A DNA stretch of 64,000 nt. It comes from Nymphaea colorata. Lineage: Eukaryota; Streptophyta; Magnoliopsida; Nymphaeales; Nymphaeaceae. The notes under the pieces were generated by a model. That model worked only from the letters and a program-made list of their open reading frames with translations, made no database searches and was not told the origin of the DNA. Below are positions 22,951 to 33,900 of the stretch, piece by piece. Made by a program: the position numbers and the translations under genes. The stretch spans positions 2,365,503-2,429,502 of the forward strand of contig NC_045143.1 in NCBI RefSeq assembly GCF_008831285.2, read 5' to 3'. How positions within the stretch are numbered: position 1 is the first letter of the stretch; the number at the start of each line of letters is the position of its first letter.

Positions 22951-25370
22951 ACAGAGAACAGCCCTTCCACTAAGGAGAAAATTCGCGCCGGAAAATGCAG
23001 GCCCCACTGAGTTGCAGCATATGCTGCATGTCTCTCACCGGCCTTATCTTGTAAACAGGAAAGTGATTCGTTATGGTGTGCATTTGAAATGTGTTCCGAC
23101 ATACGTATTTCTATCTTACGGTATCTTGTTTTCTTATTAGTCGCTCACGTTTGAGACTGAATAATTTTTGTTAAATTTTCTAACGTTTTTTGATCTGTTG
23201 TGCATGGTGGAATTCCTTTTGGCAAAGATAAAGTGCAGCATCTGTTCTTATCAGATTCTGGAATGCAGAAGATTTGAGCACCCGAGGGAGGAAGAACTCT
23301 TTAACGCTTGAAGATGAAGAACAAAACGGGATCGGTATCTCTTCTCTGCCGTTGTTTTCATGTGCTTGGAAAAGCTATTTTTTTATCGGGTTGGCTATAT
23401 ACTGCGACCAGCATTGTTCCAGTCTTCCAGAGGACTTGAAAGTTGAAACAGAATGCTCGTCTTCCTCGTTTCTCTTATAAACTCCTATTTGCGCTAAAGC
23501 TGTAAATATCGATGACACTAACGTACCATTTCTGTAACTTCATGTCAACTGGTAAGTGATTCTGAATTATTTTATATGCTAATAAACCAACCAGAGACGG
23601 CAAGGCCGCTTACACAGGTTTGAACCTTGTAGTCACTGTTAGATTTAACAATAACAAACATGACATCTGAGTTGTTGAACGATGTATTATAAGTTGACAC
23701 AAGGCTCAAAGCAAGTGAAAAAAGCAGCCATGCACCTTGAAGGGATAGGAGAAGGGGAGGACTTCCGCCTTTGCTCAAATGGTGGGATTAGATTCTCCCC
23801 ACCAGAAATGTTCAATAAGAAACTTTGAATCCAACTAGCAATCTACTTCAACTTCAGAGAGGAATTTACTTGCTGTATCAGACCAATGTCTGGATTCTGA
23901 GCTAAAGAAAAAAGCCACGCTTGGTTTTTTGTTTTAAACATTTGGGTTCTAATCCAATTAGGCAGTATCCTATCAGTTGAATGTGACAACAACTATGCCT
24001 ATTCTGAAACAACAGATATCTTAATTTCTTATCAACCAATGATATGTTAATAGTTTATTTCAAAAAAACAACTTAGGATTTCTTCCTTATTTGTGATTTG
24101 ATACTAATCAATTGAAGAGTCAGAATATGTTGGACATAGTTACCAATCAATGAAATACGCAAGTCGCAAAATGGAAGCAGGAAAGTAAATGTTTCGTAGA
24201 ACATTATATTTGCAAAAGTAATCGAACAAAAGATGAATCGGGAAGAAAGGAGGAAGTGTTAGAAAAGGATAGTGAGTTCAAAATCACCATGATCTGCTAA
24301 ACTTCCGACACCTTGGTTTCCATTCAAATTTAGATCCAAATTCGATGGAGAAACCATGAATTTTAGGTATGTATTCCTTTTGCTAAATACGAAGGCATGG
24401 GCAACACAGGCATGAATAAAACTGCCATCCCTAACGCTTCTAATGATTTCTGTGTCGATCTCTTGTTAGGAAATTTCAATAGCAAAACGTTCCCAAGTTT
24501 CTTACCGTGAACTGAAAACATCTGATGAAACGGTATGAGCATCTTCCGCCCAATTTACATGAGACCAGAAAATATTAACAAAAAAAAAAAAAAAATCTTC
24601 CAACGTCAGATTTGATTAAAAAGAGAAGTCCCCTTTTCTGCGGAATTTGGAATTTCAGATCAAACTTAAACTTATAGAGCTTGTTTGGATCTCGTTCACG
24701 AAATTTTAAGAACAAAAATATATGATCCACAAAAGTTCTCAAAATGAAAGGAAAATATAGAATCATTTCTATGTTTAATAAAATTTGAAAATAAAAAAAG
24801 AGAAAAAAGTCAAAATTAAAGCAAAAATTTAGTTTGACTATATAAATTTTTAAGTTTTAAAATATACCCGTACCCATATACCCATATGGTCTTACCTACG
24901 GAGCGAAATGGGAACATGGGTAGATCACATGTACCCGTTTGACTTAATGATGTATAGAGCACTGGTGTTTTAAAAACACTGTTCTACCAGTGTATCAGAA
25001 ACGCGGTGTTTGAAACAAACTTAGAAGTGTTTGGATGCAGGGTGAAAGAAATAAGAGAATAGAGAAATTTAGCGTCGGTATATTTTTGAGAGGAAACAAT
25101 TTTTCAGAGGAAGAAATTTCGCCTTGTTTGAATGCAAACTTAATTTTAGCGTGAAAAAGAATCATCTTATTTGAATTTGGGAGTGGGTGAATTTTTTTAA
25201 CCTACGAATTATGTTCCTGCATGTTTGATAAAGTTTTTCAACAAAATTTTTTGGAAGACTAATTTACAAAAGCTATTTTTCACAAAATCATAAGCTAGGC
25301 AATAAAGAGATGAAAAAGCCAGTCATGGCATCCCACCAAAAAGCAGGAGTTTTTTTTAAGCCCTACTTAG

Positions 25371-25506
25371 CGGTTCTTCTTACTTCCTGCTTTCTTTCTG
25401 CATACTTTCTCTTCAAACCTCGATATTTGAAAGAGAAACGGTTCTTCTTACTTCCTGCTTTCTTTCTGCATACTTTCTCTTCAAACCTCGATATTTGAAA
25501 GAGAAA
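25371..25506. repeat. Perfect 68-bp tandem duplication
   Basis: The 68-base unit beginning CGGTTCTTCTTACTTCC at 25371 is repeated without any change from 25439. Perfect identity suggests a recent event. Confidence 0.95.
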
Positions 25507-25739
25507 CTTGAAAGCAAGTATAACCAAATAATTTGCATTAGTTTCAATATATCATCCAGCAAACATGTCAAAACGCAGAATTCAACTTGAAGATCCCATA
25601 AATAACAAAGACGTTCCACGAGAGAGTGTTGAGCATAATACCAAGCTAGTTATATACGTTGTCCCTAACCTTATATGCATATCATTATGACCAATATACC
25701 CTTTAAGCAGTTAAAAAAATGTTTTTGTTTTTTTTTGTC

Positions 25740-26165
25740 CGTTCACAGTATTATCTCATTATTTCATAAATATTTTATTATTTCATAAACATTATCTCAT
25801 ACTTAAGTTTAGTGATATCTTACACATTTGTTCATTATCTCATTAATATTTATTATCTCGTAAACAATTTTTCATAATTATGTTTAGCGTCATCTCATAC
25901 ATCTGGCTATTATTTTATTATCTTATAAATCTTTTGTTATCTCATAAACCTTATCTCATACTTTTGTTTCACCATTATCTCATTATCTTATAAATTTCTT
26001 GTTATCTCATAAACATTATCTCATACTTATGTTTCACCATTATCTCATTATCTTATAAATTTCTTGTTATCTCATAAACATTATCTCATACTTATGTTTC
26101 ACCGTTATCTCTTTATCTTATAATTTTTTTGTTATCTCATAAACATTATGTTATACTTATTTGTT
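25740..26165. repeat. AT-rich minisatellite with about 65-bp period
   Basis: Units built from CATTATCTCATACTTATGTTTCACC and TTATCTTATAAATTTCTTGTTATCTC-like phrases recur. The ACTTATGTTTCACC landmark lies at 25960, 26025 and 26090, an exact 65-base spacing. Older, more diverged units with ACTTAAGTTTAGTG and AATTATGTTTAGCG lie at 25801 and 25876. At least three good and two poor units are present. Confidence 0.85.
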
Positions 26166-26256
26166 ATTTTATATTTATTTGTTATTTTGTGCACATGCAT
26201 ATGCAATGTTTGGACATGAAAGTAAATGTACATATAAATGATATGATCTACATCCA

Positions 26257-26318
26257 ACATACGCTCATTACTACTTACATACATGGAACATACGCTCATC
26301 ACTACTTACATACATGGA
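26257..26318. repeat. 31-bp tandem duplication
   Basis: ACATACGCTCATTACTACTT at 26257 recurs at 26288 with a single change, each copy ending in ACATACATGGA. Confidence 0.9.
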
Positions 26319-27152
26319 GACAATGTACAAAACTCGATCTTAGCATAATATATACCACTTGTTAGTATCTAGTGAAACTTAAATTATACCTTTCACACAG
26401 AAAACACGCCTAGCAAAAGGCCAACAATGGGAGCAGAAACCTTTTATTTTCCATCTCACGAGGTTCTTCTATAATCGTTATGTAAGTAGGCTGTAATCCA
26501 ATACATTGTATTTTGTGTTGATGGTTTGAGAGAAGCAAAGTCATTCCTTTCCTCTGCCTTTAAGGTTGAAGGTTGAAGGTTGCTTAGAAACTTAGCTGGT
26601 CATTCATTGCAAAACCAATTATTGAAGCATTTTATGTTTGAACAGTAGGTCTGAAGCATTTCATAAATTTTTCTTGCAAAGAGCACATACCATTGTGGTG
26701 CAACACACAATCGGGTTCAGATCTCTAAGCAGTTCACATGCAACATATCGCCTCAAAAGGGTGTCATACGTATAAACATTAAGCTTGACTCCAAAAGATG
26801 GCTGTAGATTTTCACCGAAGTTCCGTATCGAAGTTCTGAATGCAGCAGTACATCTCCAAAGTGAATTTTATGTGAACGACCCACTTCTCACAATCATCTT
26901 ATGATGCTAACAAATATGTTTCAAGAGTAAGCAACGCCTTCTGATTTACCATTCAGATCCTCCATAGATGTCAAGCTTTTGGTTCGTCATCTTGTACGTG
27001 CGCGTGGTGTCCTTGGAATTTTTAGACCAATTTGAAATACTCTGGTGCAACAATCTCTTCTTCTTCCTTCTTCACTCTTCTTGGTTGTATGTGGATGATA
27101 CTTGAAAAAAAAGAACGCCATTCAGTGAAACCCAAGTTTTGTGATGGTGAGA

Positions 27153-27596
27153 GGGATATCAATATATTGATTTAGATTGAATATGTGATTGAACAGTTCC
27201 AAAAAAACAGATATGGAAAAAAAATTTAATATTTAATGAAGAAATCAGATCAGATTTGGATTTAAGATATGACATTTGATTGGATTTGGATTTACATATA
27301 CATAAATATTCCATTGGATTTAGATTCCGATTCAGATTAGAGTTAGTTTTTAGATAAATATCATATATCCAATGTTCTCATATTTTGAAATCGGCACAGA
27401 ATTCAGTTCAAAATTCAGATTACGATTCATATATGAAGGCAAAAATGAGATTTAGCTTGTGAAATCAGATTTTAGATTCAGATATGACTTTCTTTTGTTC
27501 ATATTAAAATCTGAATTTAATTTCAAATATATAAATATATGAAAAAACAGACATGATTAAGAATATATCTAACTCAAATCCAATCTGCTAACATCC
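27153..27596 (+). repeat. AT-rich dispersed repeat, copy B
   Basis: It starts GGGATATCAATATATTG and ends CTGCTAACATCC, and the two ends are roughly inverse complements. The interior shares the order of GGATTTAGATT-like words, ATACATAAATAT and TTAGATAAATATCATAT(A)TCC with copy A at the window's left edge. It is probably a non-autonomous inverted-repeat transposon. I cannot see a clear target-site duplication. Confidence 0.5.
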
Positions 27597-28035
27597 GAGG
27601 CAGATTGGCTTTCAATAAGTTTTGGTTTATGTATTTGGATAACAAAAACAATGTTTAAACTTTAAACATGTGGGGATGTCCAAATTATTTAATTTTTTAA
27701 ACATTTGTTTGTTAAAAATTGAGTTTCTCCAAAAACAAGTTTCGAAGGGCATACAAACATGCCTTAAAGGCCTTTTTTTTTTACAACTAAAATTCTAATA
27801 GAATCGGTAAAATAGTCTCCGACGATTTCTCCCCACTTGGAATAATAAGAAAAATTTTCACACCCTCAAATTTCACCTCATCCCTCAACGCGTAGGGCAC
27901 CGTCATGTCTGCTGCTCAACTTGGATTGAGATTTGGATCCCAAAATAATGACCCGACCCGTTTTACCCCGTTCTTATGCGACCCGATGAGGTTTCTAGAG
28001 CTTCTTAAACCTACCTTAGGCTGAAACGGTACGCC

Positions 28036-28154
28036 TCTCTCTCTCTCTCTCTCTTTCGCGCCATCCATAAAACCTCTGCCTCCTCGTTTCCTCCATCCCG
28101 CTGTTTCTGGTCCGAAGGAAATCCGTCCGTGTCGATCTTCTCTTCAGTTCTTGG

Positions 28155-28183
<29 letters not shown>
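28036..28183 (+). repeat. (CT)n tracts in the SF1 5' leader
   Basis: Two CT runs (about 28036-28055 and 28158-28183) lie just upstream of the SF1 start codon. Plant leaders often carry such pyrimidine tracts, and the second ends seven bases before the ATG. Confidence 0.8.
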
Positions 28184-28186
<3 letters not shown>

Positions 28187-28190
28187 GAGC

Positions 28191-30518
28191 ATGGAGGGTC
28201 CAGTGCCTGTAGAGATGCATGTTCCGTACTCGGAAAACTCGGCCAATGGAGACGCTGCCTACCTCCAAAATCCGTCGTCACCTCCGCCAGGAAACCCTCC
28301 TCTCCCTCCGGAGGAGCCGACTTCCCCATTCCAGGCAGGGCCCTCCCCTCCCCCTCCTCCCCGCTCCCCCAACCCATACGGCCCTCCTCATGAAGGAAAC
28401 CCTAACCCTAATCTTCCTCCTGCGGACAAGCACCCCAACGCCCACCGAACCGACTTTGTGCCGCCGCCACAATCTGAATCTGCGACGGGAACAACCACCA
28501 CCACCCCGAGCGGCAACGTCGGCGGGGAAGGGTCTGGAGGCGAAGATGAGACGGCAACGAGCCGCCGCCGGCGCCGATCACGCTGGGAGCCGCAGCTGGA
28601 ATCCGAGGGCGATGGCGCTGCTTCCGGTGGCCGAAAGAGGAAGTCCCGTTGGGCGGATGACGACCCCAAACCGCTGATCCAGCTACCGGATTTCATGAAG
28701 GATCTCGCCGAGCTCGATCCCGAGGTTCAGGCCTTGAATTTGCGCCTCCTTGAGATCTCCCGCTTATTGCAGTCGGGCCTTCCGCTGGATGACCGACCGG
28801 AGGGAGCGAGATCACCGTCGCCTGAGCCGATCTACGACAACATGGGTGTTAGGATCAACACCAGGGAGTTCCGTGCCCGAGAGCGTCTTAATCGCGAGCG
28901 TCAAGAGATTATATCGCAGCTGATCAAGCGCAATCCAGCATTCAAACCGCCAGCGGATTATCGGCCGCCGAAGTTGCAGAAGAAACTCTACATCCCAATG
29001 AAGGAGTACCCGGGATACAACTTTATCGGGCTCATCATTGGCCCCAGAGGTAACACTCAGAAGCGGATGGAGAAGGAGACGGGCGCCAAGATCGTCATCC
29101 GCGGCAAGGGTTCTGTTAAGGAGGGCCGTCTGCAGCAGAAGCGTGATCTGCGCCCAGACCCGGCTGAGAACGAGGACCTCCACGTCCTAGTAGAGGCTGA
29201 GACGCAGGAGGCTCTCGATGCCGCCTCCAGCATGGTGGAGAAGCTACTCCAGCCCGTGGATGAAGTGCTGAACGAGCACAAAAGGCAACAGCTCAGGGAA
29301 TTAGCCGCGCTTAATGGGACGATTCGGGAAGATGAGTTTTGCAGGTTGTGCGGTGAGCCTGGCCACCGTCAGTATGCTTGTCCAGCAAGGATGTCTACCT
29401 TCAAGAGCGATGTTTGTTGCAAGATTTGTGGTGATGGAGGGCACCCCACTATTGATTGCCCGGTGAAGGCAACAACCGGGAAAAAAATGGACGATGAGTA
29501 TCAAAATTTCCTGGCTGAGCTCGGAGGTGGAGGGGGGCCTGGTGGATCTACCGCCTCCGGAGGAGCGACCTTGGCGATCACGGGACAAACCGGCGGAAAC
29601 CCTCCTTGGGCTAATGGTAGTTCTGCAACTAGTGCTGCTGCCACCACCGATTCTTCAGGAAAATTGGGTTTGCCCGGCGCCAAGGAGTACGATGACACAA
29701 ATCTTTACATAGGATACCTCCCTCCGAATCTGGAGGATGATGGCTTGATTCGGTTATTTGCCTCATTCGGAGATATAGTGATGGCCAAGGTGATCAAAGA
29801 TAGAGTGTCAGGGTTGAGTAAAGGATACGGGTTTGTGAAGTACTCGGACGCCAACCAGGCAGCTCAAGCGATCGCTGCCATGAATGGGTATAGATTAGAA
29901 GGCAGGGTAATAGCTGTTAGGATTGCTGGAAAGCCGCCCCAGCCACCGACCCCGACAGTGGTGGCTCCACAGCCACCTGCTGGAGCAACATTTTCGAGTG
30001 CAGATCCTAATTCCTATTCATCTTCACAGAGTTATGCTCCGCCTCCAGTTCCTCCACCACCGGTTCCTTACATGGGAGCGGTCCCTCCACCATGGGGGCC
30101 TCCAGTTCCATGGGCACCGCCGCAGCCAGTGCCTAATTATGGAATGCAGTACCCTGCAATGGGTGGCTATCCCCATGCAGCCCCAGTGCCCCCTCCTACT
30201 TCGAGTGCTGGTACCGATGCTTCACAGGGCTTCTCTTATGTGGGGATGTCAACTCCTCCAGGAGTTCAGCCAGCTTATGCACCAGGTGCTCCTCCTCCTC
30301 CTCCACCGCCACCAGGTAGTTACCCAATGTACTACGGGATGCAGCCTCCTCCACCAGTGTCAGTTCCTGCAGGTGTTGGCACAGCAGACGCATCCCAAGC
30401 TATGAGCATGCCAGTCCCATGGGCGCCTAATCCATCTTCGCAGCTTGGTTCTGCTTCTGCCGATCAAAATGCAGCTGGAGATCCTGAGTATGAGAAATTC
30501 ATGTCAGAGATGAAGTGA
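28191..30518 (+). CDS. SF1: Splicing factor SF1 / branchpoint-bridging protein
   Basis: SF1/BBP binds the intron branch-point sequence in the nucleus during early spliceosome assembly and contacts U2AF65. The 775-residue frame is uninterrupted and close to the Arabidopsis SF1 (At5g51300, about 800). Visible in order: a Pro-rich N-terminus; two basic-SRW motifs (RRRRRSRW and RKRKSRW) resembling U2AF-ligand motifs; the helix-hairpin segment with the SPSPEP motif; a KH-QUA2 RNA-binding domain (about 265-370, GPRGN near 284); two CCHC zinc knuckles (Cys384, Cys387, His392, Cys397 and Cys410, Cys413, His418, Cys423); an RRM (about 502-580), which is characteristic of plant SF1; and a Pro/Gly-rich tail. 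The start is the first ATG after the CT-rich leader. The coding region has no intron. Confidence 0.96.
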   Translation: MEGPVPVEMHVPYSENSANGDAAYLQNPSSPPPGNPPLPPEEPTSPFQAGPSPPPPPRSPNPYGPPHEGNPNPNLPPADKHPNAHRTDFVPPPQSESATGTTTTTPSGNVGGEGSGGEDETATSRRRRRSRWEPQLESEGDGAASGGRKRKSRWADDDPKPLIQLPDFMKDLAELDPEVQALNLRLLEISRLLQSGLPLDDRPEGARSPSPEPIYDNMGVRINTREFRARERLNRERQEIISQLIKRNPAFKPPADYRPPKLQKKLYIPMKEYPGYNFIGLIIGPRGNTQKRMEKETGAKIVIRGKGSVKEGRLQQKRDLRPDPAENEDLHVLVEAETQEALDAASSMVEKLLQPVDEVLNEHKRQQLRELAALNGTIREDEFCRLCGEPGHRQYACPARMSTFKSDVCCKICGDGGHPTIDCPVKATTGKKMDDEYQNFLAELGGGGGPGGSTASGGATLAITGQTGGNPPWANGSSATSAAATTDSSGKLGLPGAKEYDDTNLYIGYLPPNLEDDGLIRLFASFGDIVMAKVIKDRVSGLSKGYGFVKYSDANQAAQAIAAMNGYRLEGRVIAVRIAGKPPQPPTPTVVAPQPPAGATFSSADPNSYSSSQSYAPPPVPPPPVPYMGAVPPPWGPPVPWAPPQPVPNYGMQYPAMGGYPHAAPVPPPTSSAGTDASQGFSYVGMSTPPGVQPAYAPGAPPPPPPPPGSYPMYYGMQPPPPVSVPAGVGTADASQAMSMPVPWAPNPSSQLGSASADQNAAGDPEYEKFMSEMK

Positions 30519-30536
30519 TCTACGATTTCATTTGAG

Positions 30537-30937
30537 GTAAATTAATGAAAACTGATACATTTGGATTGGGTGGTTGCATCAACTAGGTGGCTAAAATCAC
30601 TAATCACAATTAGACATGAGAAACTGCACCTTTTCCAACGATAATTCATCACGTAGACATGTAAATATCTAAGTATTTGCATTCAAATGCCATATCTTCT
30701 GCTAATATCGCAGTTCAATTGTGCGGGTTTGCTTCTGGGATAGATGACCTTTACTATTTTTTGATCATGGTCAGGCTGAAATCACCAACTGCCCCGTCTC
30801 CTTCCGTTTCATTGCTCTTATTTGTCTTTTAGTTAGTTGTTAGTTTTTTTGGCAGATTTGGGTTTCATTTGGTCGAGTTGCCACATGGATCTTTTGTTAA
30901 CCTTCTCCTTCTGGTTATACTTTTATTGTTTTCGCAG
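30537..30937 (+). other. Probable intron in the SF1 3' untranslated region
   Basis: Eighteen bases after the SF1 stop there is a good donor (GAG|GTAAAT) at 30537. A good acceptor with a T-rich tract (TTTATTGTTTTCGCAG) ends at 30937. Splicing here would put the exon junction in the 3' untranslated region. This is predicted from the splice-site motifs only. Confidence 0.4.
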
Positions 30938-30999
30938 GAGTGAGATTTCTTGACTTGGGACTTGTTGGAAGTTTGGGAACTTAACGTCTTAACCTTGCT

Positions 31000-33900
31000 C
31001 TGATGTTATGACAATTGCAGAGATTTTTGGATCAACTTGTCATATAATTGTGGTGGGAACTGGATAAGTGGTGGCAGTGGTCTCTTCACTAACAGCATAT
31101 TATGTATTCTTCTTGCTGCTTGTTTTGTTATGAGTCTGGATGTGAAGTGGTTTCTCTCTTCAACTTGATCTTTGATCAGATGCCACTTGGCAATTCTCTT
31201 ACACAGCTATCATTTCCCTTGAGCGCACAGGGACAGAATTACAATTTCGCAGCATTATTACTTATTTGTTTTCTTTTGCTTTAAGTTTAAACATTGTTGG
31301 ACCAACTTTGCTAGCATGTTATTTTGTTATTATGAACTGATATTTTAGAATGTTGGCGTGTAGTTAGTTCACATGTTTGTTAACATTCATGTGGGAACTC
31401 TTGCGCAGCTTGCTTGCTTCATCGTTATGTTGTCCAAGGAGAAGGTGAGTTCTATCTAAGATCTCTGCTTGCTGTTTGGGTACAACTCTGTCTGATGTGT
31501 TGCAGTTTTGTATTAGTTGGTCTGAGTTTGAGGATGTTAACATTCTCTATCATTTTTTTTTTAAATTATGTGAAGTCATCACCACACTGATGTCTGTCTT
31601 CAAGTTTTATCTGTTGCAGGTAAACAAGATGTACGTGGATGTTGGTCTGCTACTGGATCCTATAGATCCTAAAATTTATGCTCTTCTTCCTTTTTTTATG
31701 TTGATTCTTCCTTAAAAGAATTAACAGTTATTGCTTATCTTTGTCCTAGGTAGAAGCGATACAGTCAGTTGGCCAGTTAAGAGTGCAACACGTGAGAGTC
31801 TGAGACTATGAGAATGGATTCATGATTCAGAAACTCGTTGAAAAACAAGAATTATAAATGATGAAAAAAGGAAAGTGGAGAAAGGCTTCAGGAAATAATG
31901 CAAAGCAAAAAACCCTCACATAAATTTGAAGTGTCATCAACTGAATCAATCCCTTAAAAGTAATTTTACAATGAACATAAAAGATATATATGTAAAGTCA
32001 TATTTGCATCATACAGACACTGCAGTAGAATAACGCCAGAATGAAGGGCAAGCAGAGGAGTCCGTTCCAAAAAAGTTGACTAGTGGGTACTCCGAATTCA
32101 TTTTAAGATTTTAATATTTTGAGTGGTGGTGTGTGGCATTTTACCATCAATGACATAATATATAAGATAAGAATATATGTATCTCTCTCTCTCTCTCCCT
32201 CTCGATCTTTTCCTCTTTGGTCTTGCAATGTTAAGGGGGAGAAACCTTGTTGTTTTTTTCAACAGGCTGGAAAGCACATTGTGGATTTTTTACTGTGCTT
32301 GTCTGCTGAGTATCTTTCGTTATATTCTTATTATATGTATTAATTGAAGTACGTTACACTGCTTTTGCAGTATTCAGTTTTTTGTCTATACTTGAACATA
32401 TGAATATATGTTGTGATATCCATTGTTCTATGTAGCACCTTAGGAATGAGGATATTTTTTCATACTTTCTTAATGAAAATATAATTTCGACCATTTGATG
32501 CATTTACATGAGTACTTATCTACATGAGTTATTTATCAGAAGTATTTAGAAATATCTATGATTTTTTAAATTTATTTTAGTTATTCATGTCTGGTCCATT
32601 ATTGATTTCTTTCATTTTTCGTATACTTAAAAATTGGAATTATAGCAAATAATTATAGTTAGTGTGAAAGAAAGTTTGGATTCTATGCTTTTTCTATTTA
32701 GTATTTGAAAAATGTAAGTAATTTATGTTTTGAATATTTGCATCGGTTATGGAGGTTTATATGAAGATGATAAGATTTACTTGAGAAACTATGGCCGCAA
32801 ATGGTTTGCTTTGAAGTCTATAATACCCGTTGAATAGCTTCTGTCGTCCTTGTTCTTGATGTCATCTAGTTTACCTCTTGAATGTTGAGCATTGAGCCAC
32901 CTTGGGTGATTTTCCCCCTTCTATATGATTCAGTCGATCCATTCCAAATCATATGGCTGGGGATTATTTGCTGTGTTAGTTAGAGGTGTTCACGATCTGA
33001 GTTTGAGCCTATCTGGGAGAGGTCGAGCTTGGCTTAACCCTGAGCCTGGGAGAGATCGAGTTTGGGTTAGCTAAGCATGTCTTGTTTAAGCTGACTAGGT
33101 TTGTCTTTTTTGACTTATAGAAGTGTCATCAAGGAGGTTTGAACTAAAGGTTTACCTTAAGAGGGACGAGGCACCCAGGATACCAAGATTACTTTTTGTG
33201 TTAACAATTGTGGAAGAGACTGTATAAATTTGCTTTAGTTGAGCGTACTGAAGTTTACATGAGGCAAGTTCTATCTCAGACTCAACTTGTGTAATCAGAC
33301 TAGTTAAACTTTTTACTTGAGCCTTCGGCTGAAGCTGCCCTAGTTTGCTTCATTGGTTTTACCTATGTTGTTTCTGTGTTTTGGGTGGTTCTATTTCATT
33401 TCTGCTTGCTTGATTCCATCATTTGGCATATGATGAAACAAGAGTGCTATGACCTTTCTGGTGGTAAAGAATTATCACCTGTCTTCTTCATGTTCCGACA
33501 CCAGCCATGTAGACTGACTATCTTAATTATATGGGTTTCTTGCAGCCTTTAGTGTTTGAATGTATTAAAACCAGCTGTATGGTTAGAATTTCTAGTTGGT
33601 GCTCAGGCGATACAAATCCCTAGAAAGCCTCACCAAGAATTAAAAAGGTTTAAAATGAACTTAAAGGGAAGAAGTTAAGTTTTAGAATAAAAGTGATTGA
33701 AGAAAGAATTGAAGTGCTATCCGCTTAGTGAACTATAAAAGCTACCCCAGTTCCATTCAGTGAAATATGAGAGAGTTGGTTGCTTTGCTTCGAGGGAACT
33801 GTAAAGAGCTTCTCTTGATGCATGCAAGAAGGGGAACCAAAATGGGACATTCGTCCATCAAACTGTGCTGGAAAATAGTGAATTTACTCCTACACAACAA

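Larger units (their letters stand above)
23110..27980. other. Intergenic region with minisatellites
   Basis: No gene is supported. The region contains a small palindrome at 24960-24992, a perfect 68-bp duplication at 25371-25506, a minisatellite at 25740-26160, a 31-bp duplication at 26257-26318 and repeat copy B at 27153-27596. Otherwise it is AT-rich sequence with short random frames. Confidence 0.6.

Noticed and set aside
25740-26165. CRISPR-like array
   Set aside because: The repeats are diverged, AT-rich and without distinct spacers; it is a plant minisatellite.
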